A DNA stretch of 64,000 bases from Candidatus Thiodiazotropha sp. LNASS1 (GTDB lineage Bacteria; Pseudomonadota; Gammaproteobacteria; Chromatiales; Chromatiaceae): positions 868,001-932,000 of the forward strand of contig NZ_OZ156465.1 of assembly GCF_964212655.1 (NCBI RefSeq), in the 5' to 3' direction. Of this stretch, positions 1 through 7,771 are shown piece after piece; position 1 is the first letter of the stretch; every line of letters begins with the position of its first letter. The notes beneath the pieces were generated by a model. That model had not been told where the DNA came from. It saw only the letters and a program-made list of their open reading frames with translations, and did no database searches. Made by a program: the position numbers and the translations under genes.

Positions 1-1
1 G

Positions 2-685
2 TCTGATGGCGATATGTTGAGCGGCAAGGTCAGCGCCTATCTCAATATGGATATGATTGGTCACCTGCGGGAGAAACTCTATCTGCAAGGAACCGGCTCG
101 AGCAATACCTGGTCCCGCGAGATAGAACGGAGGAATGTGCCGGTGGGCCTTGCCATTGCGACCAAAGCAGACCCCTACCTACCGACGGATTCGACTCCGT
201 TCTATATGAAAGGCGTCCCAATACTGAATGCCTTTACAGGCGCTCATGAGGATTACTCGACCCCGAGGGATAAACCCGACCAGCTCAACTACGAAGGCAT
301 GCAAAGGGTTGCACAATTGATGACGGGTATCACCCGATCCCTGGCGCGATCAGAAACAGAACCCGACTATCTGGAAGTCACGCGAAAGGATAGCGGCCTA
401 TCACGAAAACACCTACGCGCCTATCTGGGCACCATACCCGCGTATGGCCAGGACGAAGCAATCAAAGGGGTCAAGCTGCAGGGTGCGGTGAAAAATGCAC
501 CGGCCGAAAAGGCAGGCATCCAAAACGGCGATATCCTGGTGGGACTTGCCGGTGTAAGGATTGAGACGATTCACGATTTCATGAATGCACTAGCCGGATT
601 GAAGGCAGGCAAAGAGACAGAGATGACCGTGATAAGAGATGGGGAATCTGTAACGCTTCGTGTTGTACCCACCTCTAGAGAGTGA
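2..685 (+). CDS. M28-family metallopeptidase with C-terminal PDZ domain (5' partial)
   Basis: The reading frame is open to the left window edge, so the N-terminus is missing; the first Met at 14 is internal. The visible N-terminal half (an NMDMIG core strand, then TGAHEDYSTPRDKPD) matches the end of the M28 aminopeptidase fold, where this His is the last zinc ligand. The C-terminal 100 residues form a PDZ domain (LGTIPAY, APAEKAGIQNGDILVGLAG). M28-PDZ proteins are usually exported zinc aminopeptidases. The substrate cannot be read. The stop at 683-685 lies 41 bp from the IS30 end, so the gene itself is not disrupted by the insertion. Confidence 0.75.
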   Translation, partial: SDGDMLSGKVSAYLNMDMIGHLREKLYLQGTGSSNTWSREIERRNVPVGLAIATKADPYLPTDSTPFYMKGVPILNAFTGAHEDYSTPRDKPDQLNYEGMQRVAQLMTGITRSLARSETEPDYLEVTRKDSGLSRKHLRAYLGTIPAYGQDEAIKGVKLQGAVKNAPAEKAGIQNGDILVGLAGVRIETIHDFMNALAGLKAGKETEMTVIRDGESVTLRVVPTSRE

Positions 686-726
686 CTCTGCAGACAATAA
701 AGAATAGTACCTCAATCTTATAAATC

Positions 727-751
727 GCGGTTTCAAGTAATAACTGCAATT
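727..751 (+). repeat. IS30 left terminal inverted repeat
   Basis: A 25-bp end that pairs with 1784-1808 with 21 identities. It lies just downstream of the transposase stop codon. Confidence 0.7.
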
Positions 752-754
752 CAA

Positions 755-1723
755 TTACGCAACGAGCAAATCTTCTCGCTGCCCCATAAATAGTTCATTC
801 GGTGACCTGTTGCCTCTTGTAGCTCTTGGTCTATTGTTGAGGCGGCTCATTACATGCTCAATTTGAGCATCAGTCACCTGGTTAAAGTCAGTACCCTTAG
901 GAAAATACTGTCTGATCAATCCATTCGTATTTTCATTGATCCCACGCTCCCACGATGCATATGGGTGGGCAAAATAGATATCGGCTCCCAATCCTTCAGC
1001 GATAGTTTCATGCCTGGCAAATTCAAGGCCATTATCCAAAGTGATCGTTTTCAATCTATCCTTCAGGTGCTGCAAACCCTGAACGGCTGCTTCAGCCAGA
1101 AGATCTGCCCGCTTGCCAGTTAATCTCACAATCACGGTATACAGCGTTTTACGCTCAACCATAGTCAATAGCGCACTTCTGCGCCCCTTGCCAATGATGG
1201 TATCTCCCTCCCAATCACCAATACGAATCCCTCTGTCGACAACCATTGGGCGATCATCAATGCTGACCCGGCCCTTGATCTTTCCACGCCGATCATAGCT
1301 ACCATAGCGCTTACGATATGGTTTTGAGGCAACTCTCAGGTGCGTGTACAAATTACCACCGCTTTCCTTATCAGCATAAATCAGCTGATACACTGTTTCA
1401 TGATGCAATGAGATGCCTTTGTGTCTGGCCAGATAGCTCACGACTTGCTGTGGGCTTAATTCCTGACGAATCAATGACTCAATGGCACTTATGACATCAC
1501 GGGTCACTTTGCGGGCCTTATAGGCCCCTTTGCGCCGTGCATCTGACAACCTTTGCGCTTGTTTTGGCCTGTATCCACGCAATCCTTGGTTGCGCCTCAG
1601 CTCACGACTGATGGTGGAGGGACTTCGCCCCACCAGACCTGCAATCTCTTTCTGCGAATGTCCGGCTTTCTTTAGCATGAAAATTTGATATCGTTCATTC
1701 TCGGTCAGCTGGTTGTAGCTCAT
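755..1723 (-). CDS. IS30-family transposase
   Basis: This 322-residue protein has the typical IS30 length. The N-terminal helix-turn-helix (SYNQLTENERYQIF, then HSQKEIAGLVGRSPSTISREL) binds the inverted repeats. The C-terminal DDE nuclease carries its three acidic residues in GDWEGDTI, LDNGLEF and WERGINENTNGLIR. The frame is uninterrupted, so the transposase is probably active. The ATG at 1723 is preceded by a modest AGAGATG stretch. It catalyses circle-type copy and insertion of its own element. Confidence 0.95.
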   Translation of the reverse strand: MSYNQLTENERYQIFMLKKAGHSQKEIAGLVGRSPSTISRELRRNQGLRGYRPKQAQRLSDARRKGAYKARKVTRDVISAIESLIRQELSPQQVVSYLARHKGISLHHETVYQLIYADKESGGNLYTHLRVASKPYRKRYGSYDRRGKIKGRVSIDDRPMVVDRGIRIGDWEGDTIIGKGRRSALLTMVERKTLYTVIVRLTGKRADLLAEAAVQGLQHLKDRLKTITLDNGLEFARHETIAEGLGADIYFAHPYASWERGINENTNGLIRQYFPKGTDFNQVTDAQIEHVMSRLNNRPRATRGNRSPNELFMGQREDLLVA

Positions 1724-1783
1724 AAGTGCTTCATCTCTTGGTCGGGAGAAGCGCTGACTCTACCAGCTGGCCTCTCTTCTACC

Positions 1784-1808
1784 AATTGCACTTATTATCC
1801 GAAACCGC
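1784..1808 (-). repeat. IS30 right terminal inverted repeat
   Basis: Partner of the left repeat at 727-751. It lies 60 bp upstream of the transposase start, where the IS30 promoter is expected. Confidence 0.7.
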
Positions 1809-1873
1809 CAATCATGAATATCCGATGTCTGAAAATAACATGAAAAAATAGTGAGATGAGAACATTTATTTCA

Positions 1874-1896
1874 GTGCGGGTGAGCTCACTACGCAC
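1874..1896. promoter_or_regulatory. Dyad symmetry upstream of nasT, possible operator
   Basis: A perfect 10-bp palindrome GTGAGCTCAC (1880-1889) is flanked by GTGCG on the left and CGCAC on the right, so most of 23 bp is symmetric. It lies in the 308-bp stretch between the IS end and nasT (1809-2116). I recognise no protein family for this site. No clear -35/-10 pair was seen in that stretch. Confidence 0.3.
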
Positions 1897-2116
1897 CGCT
1901 CCGATCTAATAAAGTTAACATTGATCAAAACAGACCAAAGGTCTCTAGATGGCCGATAGCGGCAGTATTATAAATTACTGTGCTTAGGTTTTATGCAAGT
2001 TTAAAGTAGACACTTCTACTGAACATATCAAAGCCATCATTCTTCTCGCCAGGTATTTATCAACTTGGACCGATCTTTGCTTAGAATTCGGGTATTTTGT
2101 CATTTCCAAGCTACTC

Positions 2117-2707
2117 ATGTCTGAAACCGAAAACCTGAAAATCCTGTTGGTTGATGAAAACCGGGGGCGTTCCGCCATCCTGGAAAGAGCCCTTGTAGAC
2201 AATGGACAGCAGGTAATCGCCATCCTCGATAGTGGTGAAAATCTGAGTGCACAAGTGGCCGCATTGCAGCCAGATGTGATCATTATCGATCTTGAATCGC
2301 CCGACCGGGATATCCTGGAGCAGATGCACACTATTTCGCGTGACAATCCCAGACCCGTGGTGATGTTCTCCGACGATAACGACAATAACAGTATCACACA
2401 GGCCATAGTGGCCGGCGTAAGCGCCTACGTTGTGGATGGCCTGAATGACAAGCGCATCAAACCTTTGATGGATGTGGCCATTGCCCGTTTCCGTGAATAC
2501 CAAGCCCTCAAAGATGAACTGACACTGGTTAAGAATACTCTGGAGGAACGCAAAATCATCGAACGGGCCAAAGGCATCATCATGAAACGCAAGGACTGTG
2601 ACGAAGAAAGCGCCTATCAACTGCTGCGCAAAACAGCCATGGGCAGCAACCAACGAGTAGTGGACGTGGCACGCAACCTGATCTCATCCCTGGAACTGCT
2701 GGGCTGA
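2117..2707 (+). CDS. nasT: NasT-type ANTAR-domain antiterminator
   Basis: This 196-residue protein has a response-regulator receiver (1-125) with the NasT-like phosphoacceptor segment IIDLESPDRDIL. A short coiled linker follows, then an ANTAR RNA-binding domain (about 135-192: ERKIIERAKGIIMKRKDCDEESAYQLLR). ANTAR proteins bind tandem hexaloop hairpins in leader RNA and stop an intrinsic terminator from forming. Exactly such a leader begins 180 bp downstream (2889-3010), so the target is almost certainly the nitrate operon. In the known NasS-NasT pair, NasS holds NasT inactive without nitrate; a NasS-like protein is encoded at 6419-7771 rather than beside nasT. The ATG at 2117 has no strong ribosome binding site. 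Confidence 0.92.
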   Translation: MSETENLKILLVDENRGRSAILERALVDNGQQVIAILDSGENLSAQVAALQPDVIIIDLESPDRDILEQMHTISRDNPRPVVMFSDDNDNNSITQAIVAGVSAYVVDGLNDKRIKPLMDVAIARFREYQALKDELTLVKNTLEERKIIERAKGIIMKRKDCDEESAYQLLRKTAMGSNQRVVDVARNLISSLELLG

Positions 2708-2743
2708 ATATTCGCCCTATTTTCACGCATAAGAGAATGCTAA

Positions 2744-2760
2744 TGCTACAAAATGGGGCA
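2744..2760 (+). promoter_or_regulatory. NtrC-like upstream activator site
   Basis: TGCTACAAAATGGGGCA matches the NtrC consensus TGCACCAWWWTGGTGCA at 14 of 17 positions. It lies about 120 bp upstream of the expected start of the sigma-54 promoter at 2850-2865, the usual distance for enhancer binding. It is the only such match I saw in this intergenic region. Confidence 0.5.
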
Positions 2761-2849
2761 TGATCTACTTCCCACCCTCCGAGTAAATACGTACGACTTA
2801 TCCGAACAACTCTATTCCGATCAACAATTTACTCTTTTCCTCTGTTTTC

Positions 2850-2865
2850 TGGCACGGTCACTGCA
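2850..2865 (+). promoter_or_regulatory. Sigma-54 promoter of the nitrate assimilation operon
   Basis: TGGCACG, a 4-bp spacer and CTGCA fit the -24/-12 consensus TGGCACG-N4-TTGCA with one mismatch; the invariant GG and GC are correctly spaced. Transcription should start near 2876, giving a leader of about 160 nt before nrtA. Together with the NtrC-like site this predicts activation by nitrogen limitation, as for nasF of Klebsiella. Confidence 0.72.
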
Positions 2866-2888
2866 ATAGTCAGGACAAGATCAATCAA

Positions 2889-2950
2889 CCCGTCAACGAC
2901 GACGGGATGGTTTCAAAGATTTAGTTTCATGCCAATGCCGGTATTGAAAC
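2889..2950 (+). promoter_or_regulatory. ANTAR-target leader RNA: tandem hexaloop hairpins
   Basis: Hairpin P1 (2889-2906) is CCCGTC / GACGGG closing the loop AACGAC. Hairpin P2 (2924-2950) is GTTTCATGCC / GGTATTGAAAC with one bulged T, closing AATGCC. Both loops are six nucleotides with A at position 1 and G at position 4, the signature recognised by ANTAR proteins. The linker is 17 nt. The pair lies immediately upstream of an intrinsic terminator, so NasT binding would allow read-through into nrtA. Confidence 0.85.
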
Positions 2951-2960
2951 AGAGGACAAC

Positions 2961-3010
2961 GGCGTCCATCCGTACACCACGCGTAGGTGTATGGGTGTGA
3001 CGCCTTTTTT
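2961..3010 (+). terminator. Leader intrinsic terminator (attenuator) before nrtA
   Basis: GGCGTC at 2961 pairs with GACGCC ending at 3004. An inner stem TCCGTACACC / GGTGTATGGG closes a short loop, and six T follow (3005-3010). It lies between the hexaloop hairpins and the nrtA ribosome binding site, so it can only work as a regulated attenuator of the operon. Confidence 0.85.
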
Positions 3011-3036
3011 ATTTTTTACGCAGAGGAAAATAGACC

Positions 3037-4455
3037 ATGAAGCAGATGAGCGAACACAAACACAGCCGCGGTCGCCGTTGTTTTCTGAAGAAGGGTTTAC
3101 GGGCACTGGTCACGATCAGTGCAGTAGGCAGCATGATACTGAACTCCGGTTCCGCAATGGCATCGGTCGGCGAACCGGAAAAAGAGGATCTGAAGTTCGG
3201 CTTTATCAAATTGACAGACATGGCGCCACTAGCCATCGCCTATGAGAAAGGTTTCTTTGAAGATGAAGGCCTTTATATCACTCTGGAGGCACAGGCCAAC
3301 TGGAAGGTGTTGCTGGATGGCGTGATCGATGGACAACTGGATGGTGCGCACATGCTTGCAGGCCAACCACTGGCCGCAACCATCGGCTTTGGCACTAAAG
3401 CCCACATTGTGACCCCCTACTCCATGGATTTGAACGGCAACGGCATCACCGTCTCCAACAAGATCTGGGAACAGATGAAACAGAATATTCCCAAGCAGTC
3501 GGACGGCAAGCCGGTTCATCCCATCACGGCTGATGCGCTCAAACCCATCGTGGACAAATTCAAGAACGAGGGTAAACCTTTTAAGATGGGCATGGTCTTT
3601 CCGGTCTCCACTCATAACTACGAGTTGCGTTACTGGTTGGCAGCCGGAGGCATAAACCCCGGTTACTATGCACCCCACAAGGGTGATATCAGCGGCACCC
3701 TGAAGGCCGACGCGCTGCTCAGCGTAACACCGCCTCCACAGATGCCCGCTACGCTCGAAGCCGGAACCATCTACGGTTACTGCGTGGGCGAACCATGGAA
3801 TCAGCAGGCCGTATTCAAAGGTATCGGTGTACCGGTTATCACCGACTACGAAATCTGGAAGGATAACCCTGAAAAGGTATTCGGCCTGACCAGGGAATTC
3901 ACGGAGAAATATCCGAATACCACTGTACGCATAGTGAAGGCTTTAATCCGTGCCGGTAAGTGGCTGGATGAAAACAACAATGCCAACCGTCCGGAGGCTG
4001 TGAAGATCCTTTCCCAGTCCAATTATGTGGGCGCAGATTACGATGTTATCGCCAACTCCATGACCGGAACTTTTGAATACGAGAAGGGAGACAAACGTGA
4101 AGTACCGGATTTCAATGTCTTCTTCCGGTACAACGCAACCTATCCCTACTATTCGGACGCAGTTTGGTATCTCACTCAAATGCGCCGCTGGGGCCAGATC
4201 TCCGATCACAAACCTGACAGCTGGTACGACGAGACTGCTAAGAGCGTCTACCGCCCCGATATCTATCGCCTGGCAGCCGAAGAGCTGATCAATGAAGGCA
4301 AACTGAGCGTGGGCGATTTTCCAGTCTTTGCCAAGGAAACCGGCTACCGTTCACCCCAGACCGAGTTCATCGATGGCATCACCTTCGATGGCACCAAACC
4401 CAACGATTATCTGAAACAATTCAAGATCGGCCTGAAAGGTATGGACAAGATCTAA
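3037..4455 (+). CDS. nrtA: Nitrate ABC transporter, substrate-binding protein
   Basis: This 472-residue protein belongs to the NrtA/CmpA/NasF family ([23 protein letters not shown], then [37 protein letters not shown]). A Tat-like leader (GRRCFLKKG followed by a hydrophobic stretch ending near ASA-type residues 40-44) sends it to the periplasm, where it should bind nitrate or nitrite for the permease. The ATG at 3037 has a good AGAGGAAAA site at 3022-3030, just after the attenuator. It is the first gene of the operon. It resembles the cytoplasmic paralogue at 6419 but is exported. Confidence 0.93.
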   Translation: MKQMSEHKHSRGRRCFLKKGLRALVTISAVGSMILNSGSAMASVGEPEKEDLKFGFIKLTDMAPLAIAYEKGFFEDEGLYITLEAQANWKVLLDGVIDGQLDGAHMLAGQPLAATIGFGTKAHIVTPYSMDLNGNGITVSNKIWEQMKQNIPKQSDGKPVHPITADALKPIVDKFKNEGKPFKMGMVFPVSTHNYELRYWLAAGGINPGYYAPHKGDISGTLKADALLSVTPPPQMPATLEAGTIYGYCVGEPWNQQAVFKGIGVPVITDYEIWKDNPEKVFGLTREFTEKYPNTTVRIVKALIRAGKWLDENNNANRPEAVKILSQSNYVGADYDVIANSMTGTFEYEKGDKREVPDFNVFFRYNATYPYYSDAVWYLTQMRRWGQISDHKPDSWYDETAKSVYRPDIYRLAAEELINEGKLSVGDFPVFAKETGYRSPQTEFIDGITFDGTKPNDYLKQFKIGLKGMDKI

Positions 4456-4462
4456 CCAACTT

Positions 4463-4490
4463 GCAGGGGAGCTACTCAACGCTTCCCTGC
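4463..4490 (+). promoter_or_regulatory. Stem-loop between nrtA and nrtB
   Basis: GCAGGGGA pairs with TTCCCTGC (one G-T pair) across a 12-nt loop, right after the nrtA stop and just before the nrtB ribosome binding site. There is no T-tract. Such hairpins after the binding-protein gene of ABC operons usually protect the upstream mRNA and raise binding protein over permease; here that is inference. Confidence 0.5.
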
Positions 4491-4505
4491 AAAAAGGACC
4501 AAAAG

Positions 4506-5537
4506 ATGAGTACACCAGCCATTTCCGCCAAGACATTTAACATGCCCCGCAAGGATAAGCTGTTTGCCTACCTTGCGGGAGATCACATCGACAAGGCATT
4601 TTTACGTTTTACAAAAGGAATATTGATACCGGCAATCGCGCTACTGATTTTCCTTGGCCTTTGGAGCACGGGCGCCAAGAACGTTCAGACATCTCTCGGT
4701 GTGCTGCCTGGGCCTGCAAAGGTCTTGGAACAGACTATTTCACTATACAACGAACATACTGCCGAGCGAAAAAAGGAGGTCGCCTTTTATGATCGCATGC
4801 AGAAGCGTATCGACAAGGCTGTTGCCGCCGGAAAGCCAGAAGAGAAGATCGAAAAGCTAATGAGCCGCCAATACACCGGCCGCGCAACCTTTTTCGACCA
4901 GATTCTGACAAGTCTCTGGACGGTCATGTTCGGTTTCATAATCGCATCGCTGATTGCTGTACCCATCGGCATCATCTGCGGTATGAGCAGTACCCTTTAC
5001 CAGGCAGTAAATCCACTGATACAGGTTTTCAAACCCGTATCGCCACTGGCCTGGTTGCCCTTGGTGACCATGGTGGTCTCAGCACTTTACGTATCGGAGA
5101 GCCCGATGTTTGAAAAATCATTTCTGAACTCGGCCATTACCGTAACGCTCTGTTGTCTCTGGCCCACCATTATCAATACCACCGTAGGCGTATCAGGAGT
5201 GGACAAAGACCTGATCAACGTCAGCCGCGTATTGCGTCTGAACTGGTTCACCAAAACGATGAAGATAGTGTTGCCATCATCCATGCCGATGATATTTACC
5301 GGACTGCGTCTCTCATTGGGTATCGGCTGGATGGTGCTGATAGCGGCCGAGATGTTGGCCCAGAACCCGGGCCTCGGAAAATTCGTCTGGGACGAGTTCC
5401 AGAACGGCAGCTCCAACTCCCTGGCCCGCATTATGGTTGCGGTACTGGTGATCGGGTTCATCGGTTTCCTGCTCGATCGCTGCATGCTCTCTCTACAGCG
5501 CATGTTCAGCTGGGACAAGAACGCCGTGCTCCGCTAA
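4506..5537 (+). CDS. nrtB: Nitrate ABC transporter, permease
   Basis: This 343-residue inner-membrane permease is of the NrtB/SsuC/TauC type, with a first membrane segment at about 38-55 and the core from about 135 onward. The conserved cytoplasmic loop that contacts the ATPase lies in the KVFRVLRLNWFTKTMKIVLPSSMPMIFTGLR-type region. A charged stretch of about 50 residues after the first membrane segment (rich in Lys/Glu) is probably periplasmic. I chose the ATG at 4506, which has AAAAGGA upstream; the longer frame from TTG 4461 would read through the intergenic stem-loop. Confidence 0.9.
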   Translation: MSTPAISAKTFNMPRKDKLFAYLAGDHIDKAFLRFTKGILIPAIALLIFLGLWSTGAKNVQTSLGVLPGPAKVLEQTISLYNEHTAERKKEVAFYDRMQKRIDKAVAAGKPEEKIEKLMSRQYTGRATFFDQILTSLWTVMFGFIIASLIAVPIGIICGMSSTLYQAVNPLIQVFKPVSPLAWLPLVTMVVSALYVSESPMFEKSFLNSAITVTLCCLWPTIINTTVGVSGVDKDLINVSRVLRLNWFTKTMKIVLPSSMPMIFTGLRLSLGIGWMVLIAAEMLAQNPGLGKFVWDEFQNGSSNSLARIMVAVLVIGFIGFLLDRCMLSLQRMFSWDKNAVLR

Positions 5538-5564
5538 TGCGGCAAATAACCAAGGGTTATAGCA

Positions 5565-6422
5565 ATGAACAATTATCTCAACATCGACCACATCAGCATC
5601 ACCTTCCCGACCGACAAGGGTCCGCTGAATGTTTTAAATAGTGTCAACCTCAAAGTGCAGAAGGGGGAGTTCATCTCTCTCATCGGCCACTCCGGCTGTG
5701 GCAAGTCCACGGTACTCAATATTGTCGCCGGCCTGCTCAATGCTACGGAAGGCGGTGTCATTCTGGAGGAGAAGGAGGTGCGGGAGCCGGGTCCGGACCG
5801 GGCTGTGGTTTTTCAGCATCACACACTGATGCCATGGCTCAGCGTCTACGATAACGTGCGCCTTGCTGTCGACCAGGTCTTTAAAAAAACCTGGTCCAGA
5901 CAGAAACGTGACGAATGGACACGCCATAACCTGGAACTGGTACACATGTCTCACGCCCTCGATCGTCGACCGGATGAAATATCAGGAGGCATGAAACAAC
6001 GGGTTGGGATTGCACGCGCCCTGGCGATGGAGCCCAAGGTACTGCTCATGGATGAACCGTTCGGCGCACTGGATTCATTGACCCGAACCCACATGCAGGA
6101 CTCGCTGATGGAGATCCAGGCCCGGCTCAAGAATACGGTCATCATGATCACCCATGACGTGGATGAGGCCGTGTTATTGTCCGATCGCATCATCATGATG
6201 ACCAATGGCCCTGCTGCAACAATCGGTGAAATTCTCGACATAGATCTGCCTAGGCCGCGCGACCGCCTGGCTCTGGCCGAAGACCTCAAGTACAACCACT
6301 ACCGCGCCGAGGTGGTGAAATTCCTGCACGAGCGTCATGCGCAACCGGATGTCCCGGCGCCTTCATCCGGCAAGGTTGGCGATGGGGAGGAGCCAGCATT
6401 GAGCCTGGTGGCAAACATATGA
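5565..6422 (+). CDS. nrtD: Nitrate ABC transporter, ATP-binding protein
   Basis: This 285-residue ABC ATPase has Walker A GHSGCGKST, Q-loop FQHHTLMPW, signature ISGGMKQR, Walker B VLLMDEPFGALD and the switch His in THDVDEA. Length and sequence fit the single-domain NrtD class. It energises nitrate import with nrtA and nrtB. Its stop overlaps the next start by 4 bp (ATGA), so it is translationally coupled to the cytoplasmic NrtA-like gene. The cyanobacterial NrtC ATPase carries an NrtA-like domain fused to its C-terminus; here the same two modules are separate adjacent genes. Confidence 0.92.
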   Translation: MNNYLNIDHISITFPTDKGPLNVLNSVNLKVQKGEFISLIGHSGCGKSTVLNIVAGLLNATEGGVILEEKEVREPGPDRAVVFQHHTLMPWLSVYDNVRLAVDQVFKKTWSRQKRDEWTRHNLELVHMSHALDRRPDEISGGMKQRVGIARALAMEPKVLLMDEPFGALDSLTRTHMQDSLMEIQARLKNTVIMITHDVDEAVLLSDRIIMMTNGPAATIGEILDIDLPRPRDRLALAEDLKYNHYRAEVVKFLHERHAQPDVPAPSSGKVGDGEEPALSLVANI

Positions 6423-7771
6423 GCGACAATCCTCCGTTAAATCTGGACACCCTTGAGAAAAAGGAACTGATCCTGGGTTTTATACCGCTCACCGACTGCG
6501 CACCTCTGGTGATTGCGAAGGAGATGGGTTTCTTCGAGAAGTACGGCCTCGAGGTCTCACTTTCCAAGGAGACCTCCTGGGCTAATATCCGAGATAAAGT
6601 GGCCATAGGCATCCTTGATGGAGCACAGATGCTTGCACCCATGCCGTTGGCCATGTCACTTGGCCTCGGACCCATACAAAAGCCCATGGTGACTGCCTTC
6701 ACAATGGATCTCAACGGCAACGCAATTACGGTTTCCGGTGACCTATACAGGGAGATGCTCGCTGTTGATAGTAATAACATGGAGCAACATCCCACCGCTG
6801 TTCTGGCTCTGAAAGCGGTCATCGACAATCGCAGCAAGAAAGGACTGAAACCGCTCTCTTTTGCCGTCGTGTTTCCCTTCTCCACTCACAACTACGAATT
6901 GCGTTACTGGATGGCTTCCGCAGGCATCGATCCCGACAGGGACATACGCCTGATCGTTGTTCCACCGTCCCAGATGGTTGAACAGCTGCAGAAGGGTTTG
7001 ATCGATGGTTACTGTGTCGGTGAACCGTGGAACAGCATAGCCGTGCAGAAAGGAATCGGTCACACACTGATCACCAAATTTGAAATATGGAAGAACAGCC
7101 CGGAGAAGGTCTTCGGCGTCACCGAGGAGTGGGCCGTCCAACACCCCAACACGCATCTTGCACTCCTGAGCGCGTTACTTGAAGCGAGTCGTTGGGTGGA
7201 TAGCCAGGAGAACCGCGCCGAAGTGACGGAGATCATATCCCGAAGCATCTATATCAATGCACCGGAAAACATTGTACGCATGTCGATGGCAGGCACCTAT
7301 CAGTTCGCACCGAACACCATGCCCCAGGCACTGCCTGACTTCAACGTGTTCCATCGCTATGCGGCCAATTATCCCTGGCGTTCCCACGCAATATGGTTCA
7401 TGACCCAGATGATTCGCTGGGGACAGATTGAAGAGCCGATTGATATCCATGCTACAGCCGCTGAGGTATATCGCCCAGACATCTATCGCACAGCTGCGGA
7501 ACTACTGGGCATTACCGCACCGACCGTGGATTACAAGCTTGAAGGCGCCCACCACCAAAACTGGAAGCTGGTGGAGTCTTCTGTCACCACTCTCCTGGGT
7601 GCTGACAGTTTTTTCGACGAGGCCATATTCGATCCTATGTCGCCCCTGGACTATCTCAAAAGCTTCCCTATTCACAACATGTCGCTGGCCCTGCAGCAGC
7701 TACAGGACTCAGTCAGATACCAATCGGTCCAACCGGCAGCCGCCCCGGTGGATCAGGAGATACCCCGATGA
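6419..7771 (+). CDS. nasS: Cytoplasmic NrtA-like nitrate-binding protein, candidate NasS sensor
   Basis: This 450-residue protein aligns along its length with NrtA ([71 protein letters not shown]) but starts directly with a soluble region and has no signal peptide. It therefore stays in the cytoplasm. NasS proteins are exactly that: NrtA-like cytoplasmic nitrate sensors that bind and inhibit NasT. The regulatory C-terminal domain of cyanobacterial NrtC is the other known use of this module, and the 4-bp overlap with the ATPase gene fits that as well. Sequence alone cannot separate the two roles. The gene also overlaps nirB by 4 bp. Confidence 0.7.
   Translation: MSDNPPLNLDTLEKKELILGFIPLTDCAPLVIAKEMGFFEKYGLEVSLSKETSWANIRDKVAIGILDGAQMLAPMPLAMSLGLGPIQKPMVTAFTMDLNGNAITVSGDLYREMLAVDSNNMEQHPTAVLALKAVIDNRSKKGLKPLSFAVVFPFSTHNYELRYWMASAGIDPDRDIRLIVVPPSQMVEQLQKGLIDGYCVGEPWNSIAVQKGIGHTLITKFEIWKNSPEKVFGVTEEWAVQHPNTHLALLSALLEASRWVDSQENRAEVTEIISRSIYINAPENIVRMSMAGTYQFAPNTMPQALPDFNVFHRYAANYPWRSHAIWFMTQMIRWGQIEEPIDIHATAAEVYRPDIYRTAAELLGITAPTVDYKLEGAHHQNWKLVESSVTTLLGADSFFDEAIFDPMSPLDYLKSFPIHNMSLALQQLQDSVRYQSVQPAAAPVDQEIPR

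Larger units (their letters stand above)
727..1808 (-). mobile_element. IS30-family insertion sequence, about 1.08 kb, complete
   Basis: One transposase gene is bounded by imperfect 25-bp inverted repeats. The left repeat (727-751) and the reverse complement of the right repeat (1784-1808) share GCGGTTTC, TAATAA and TGCAATT in register and differ at 4 positions. The outer limits are approximate because the match fades gradually outside. I could not define a target duplication. The element sits between the peptidase gene and nasT and does not obviously break either. Confidence 0.8.

Noticed and set aside
2111-2653. 180-residue minus-strand frame
   Set aside because: Antisense to nasT, whose receiver and ANTAR domains are clear.
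4461-4505. Upstream TTG extension of nrtB
   Set aside because: It would translate the intergenic stem-loop and begins 5 bp after nrtA without a site; ATG 4506 has a proper one.
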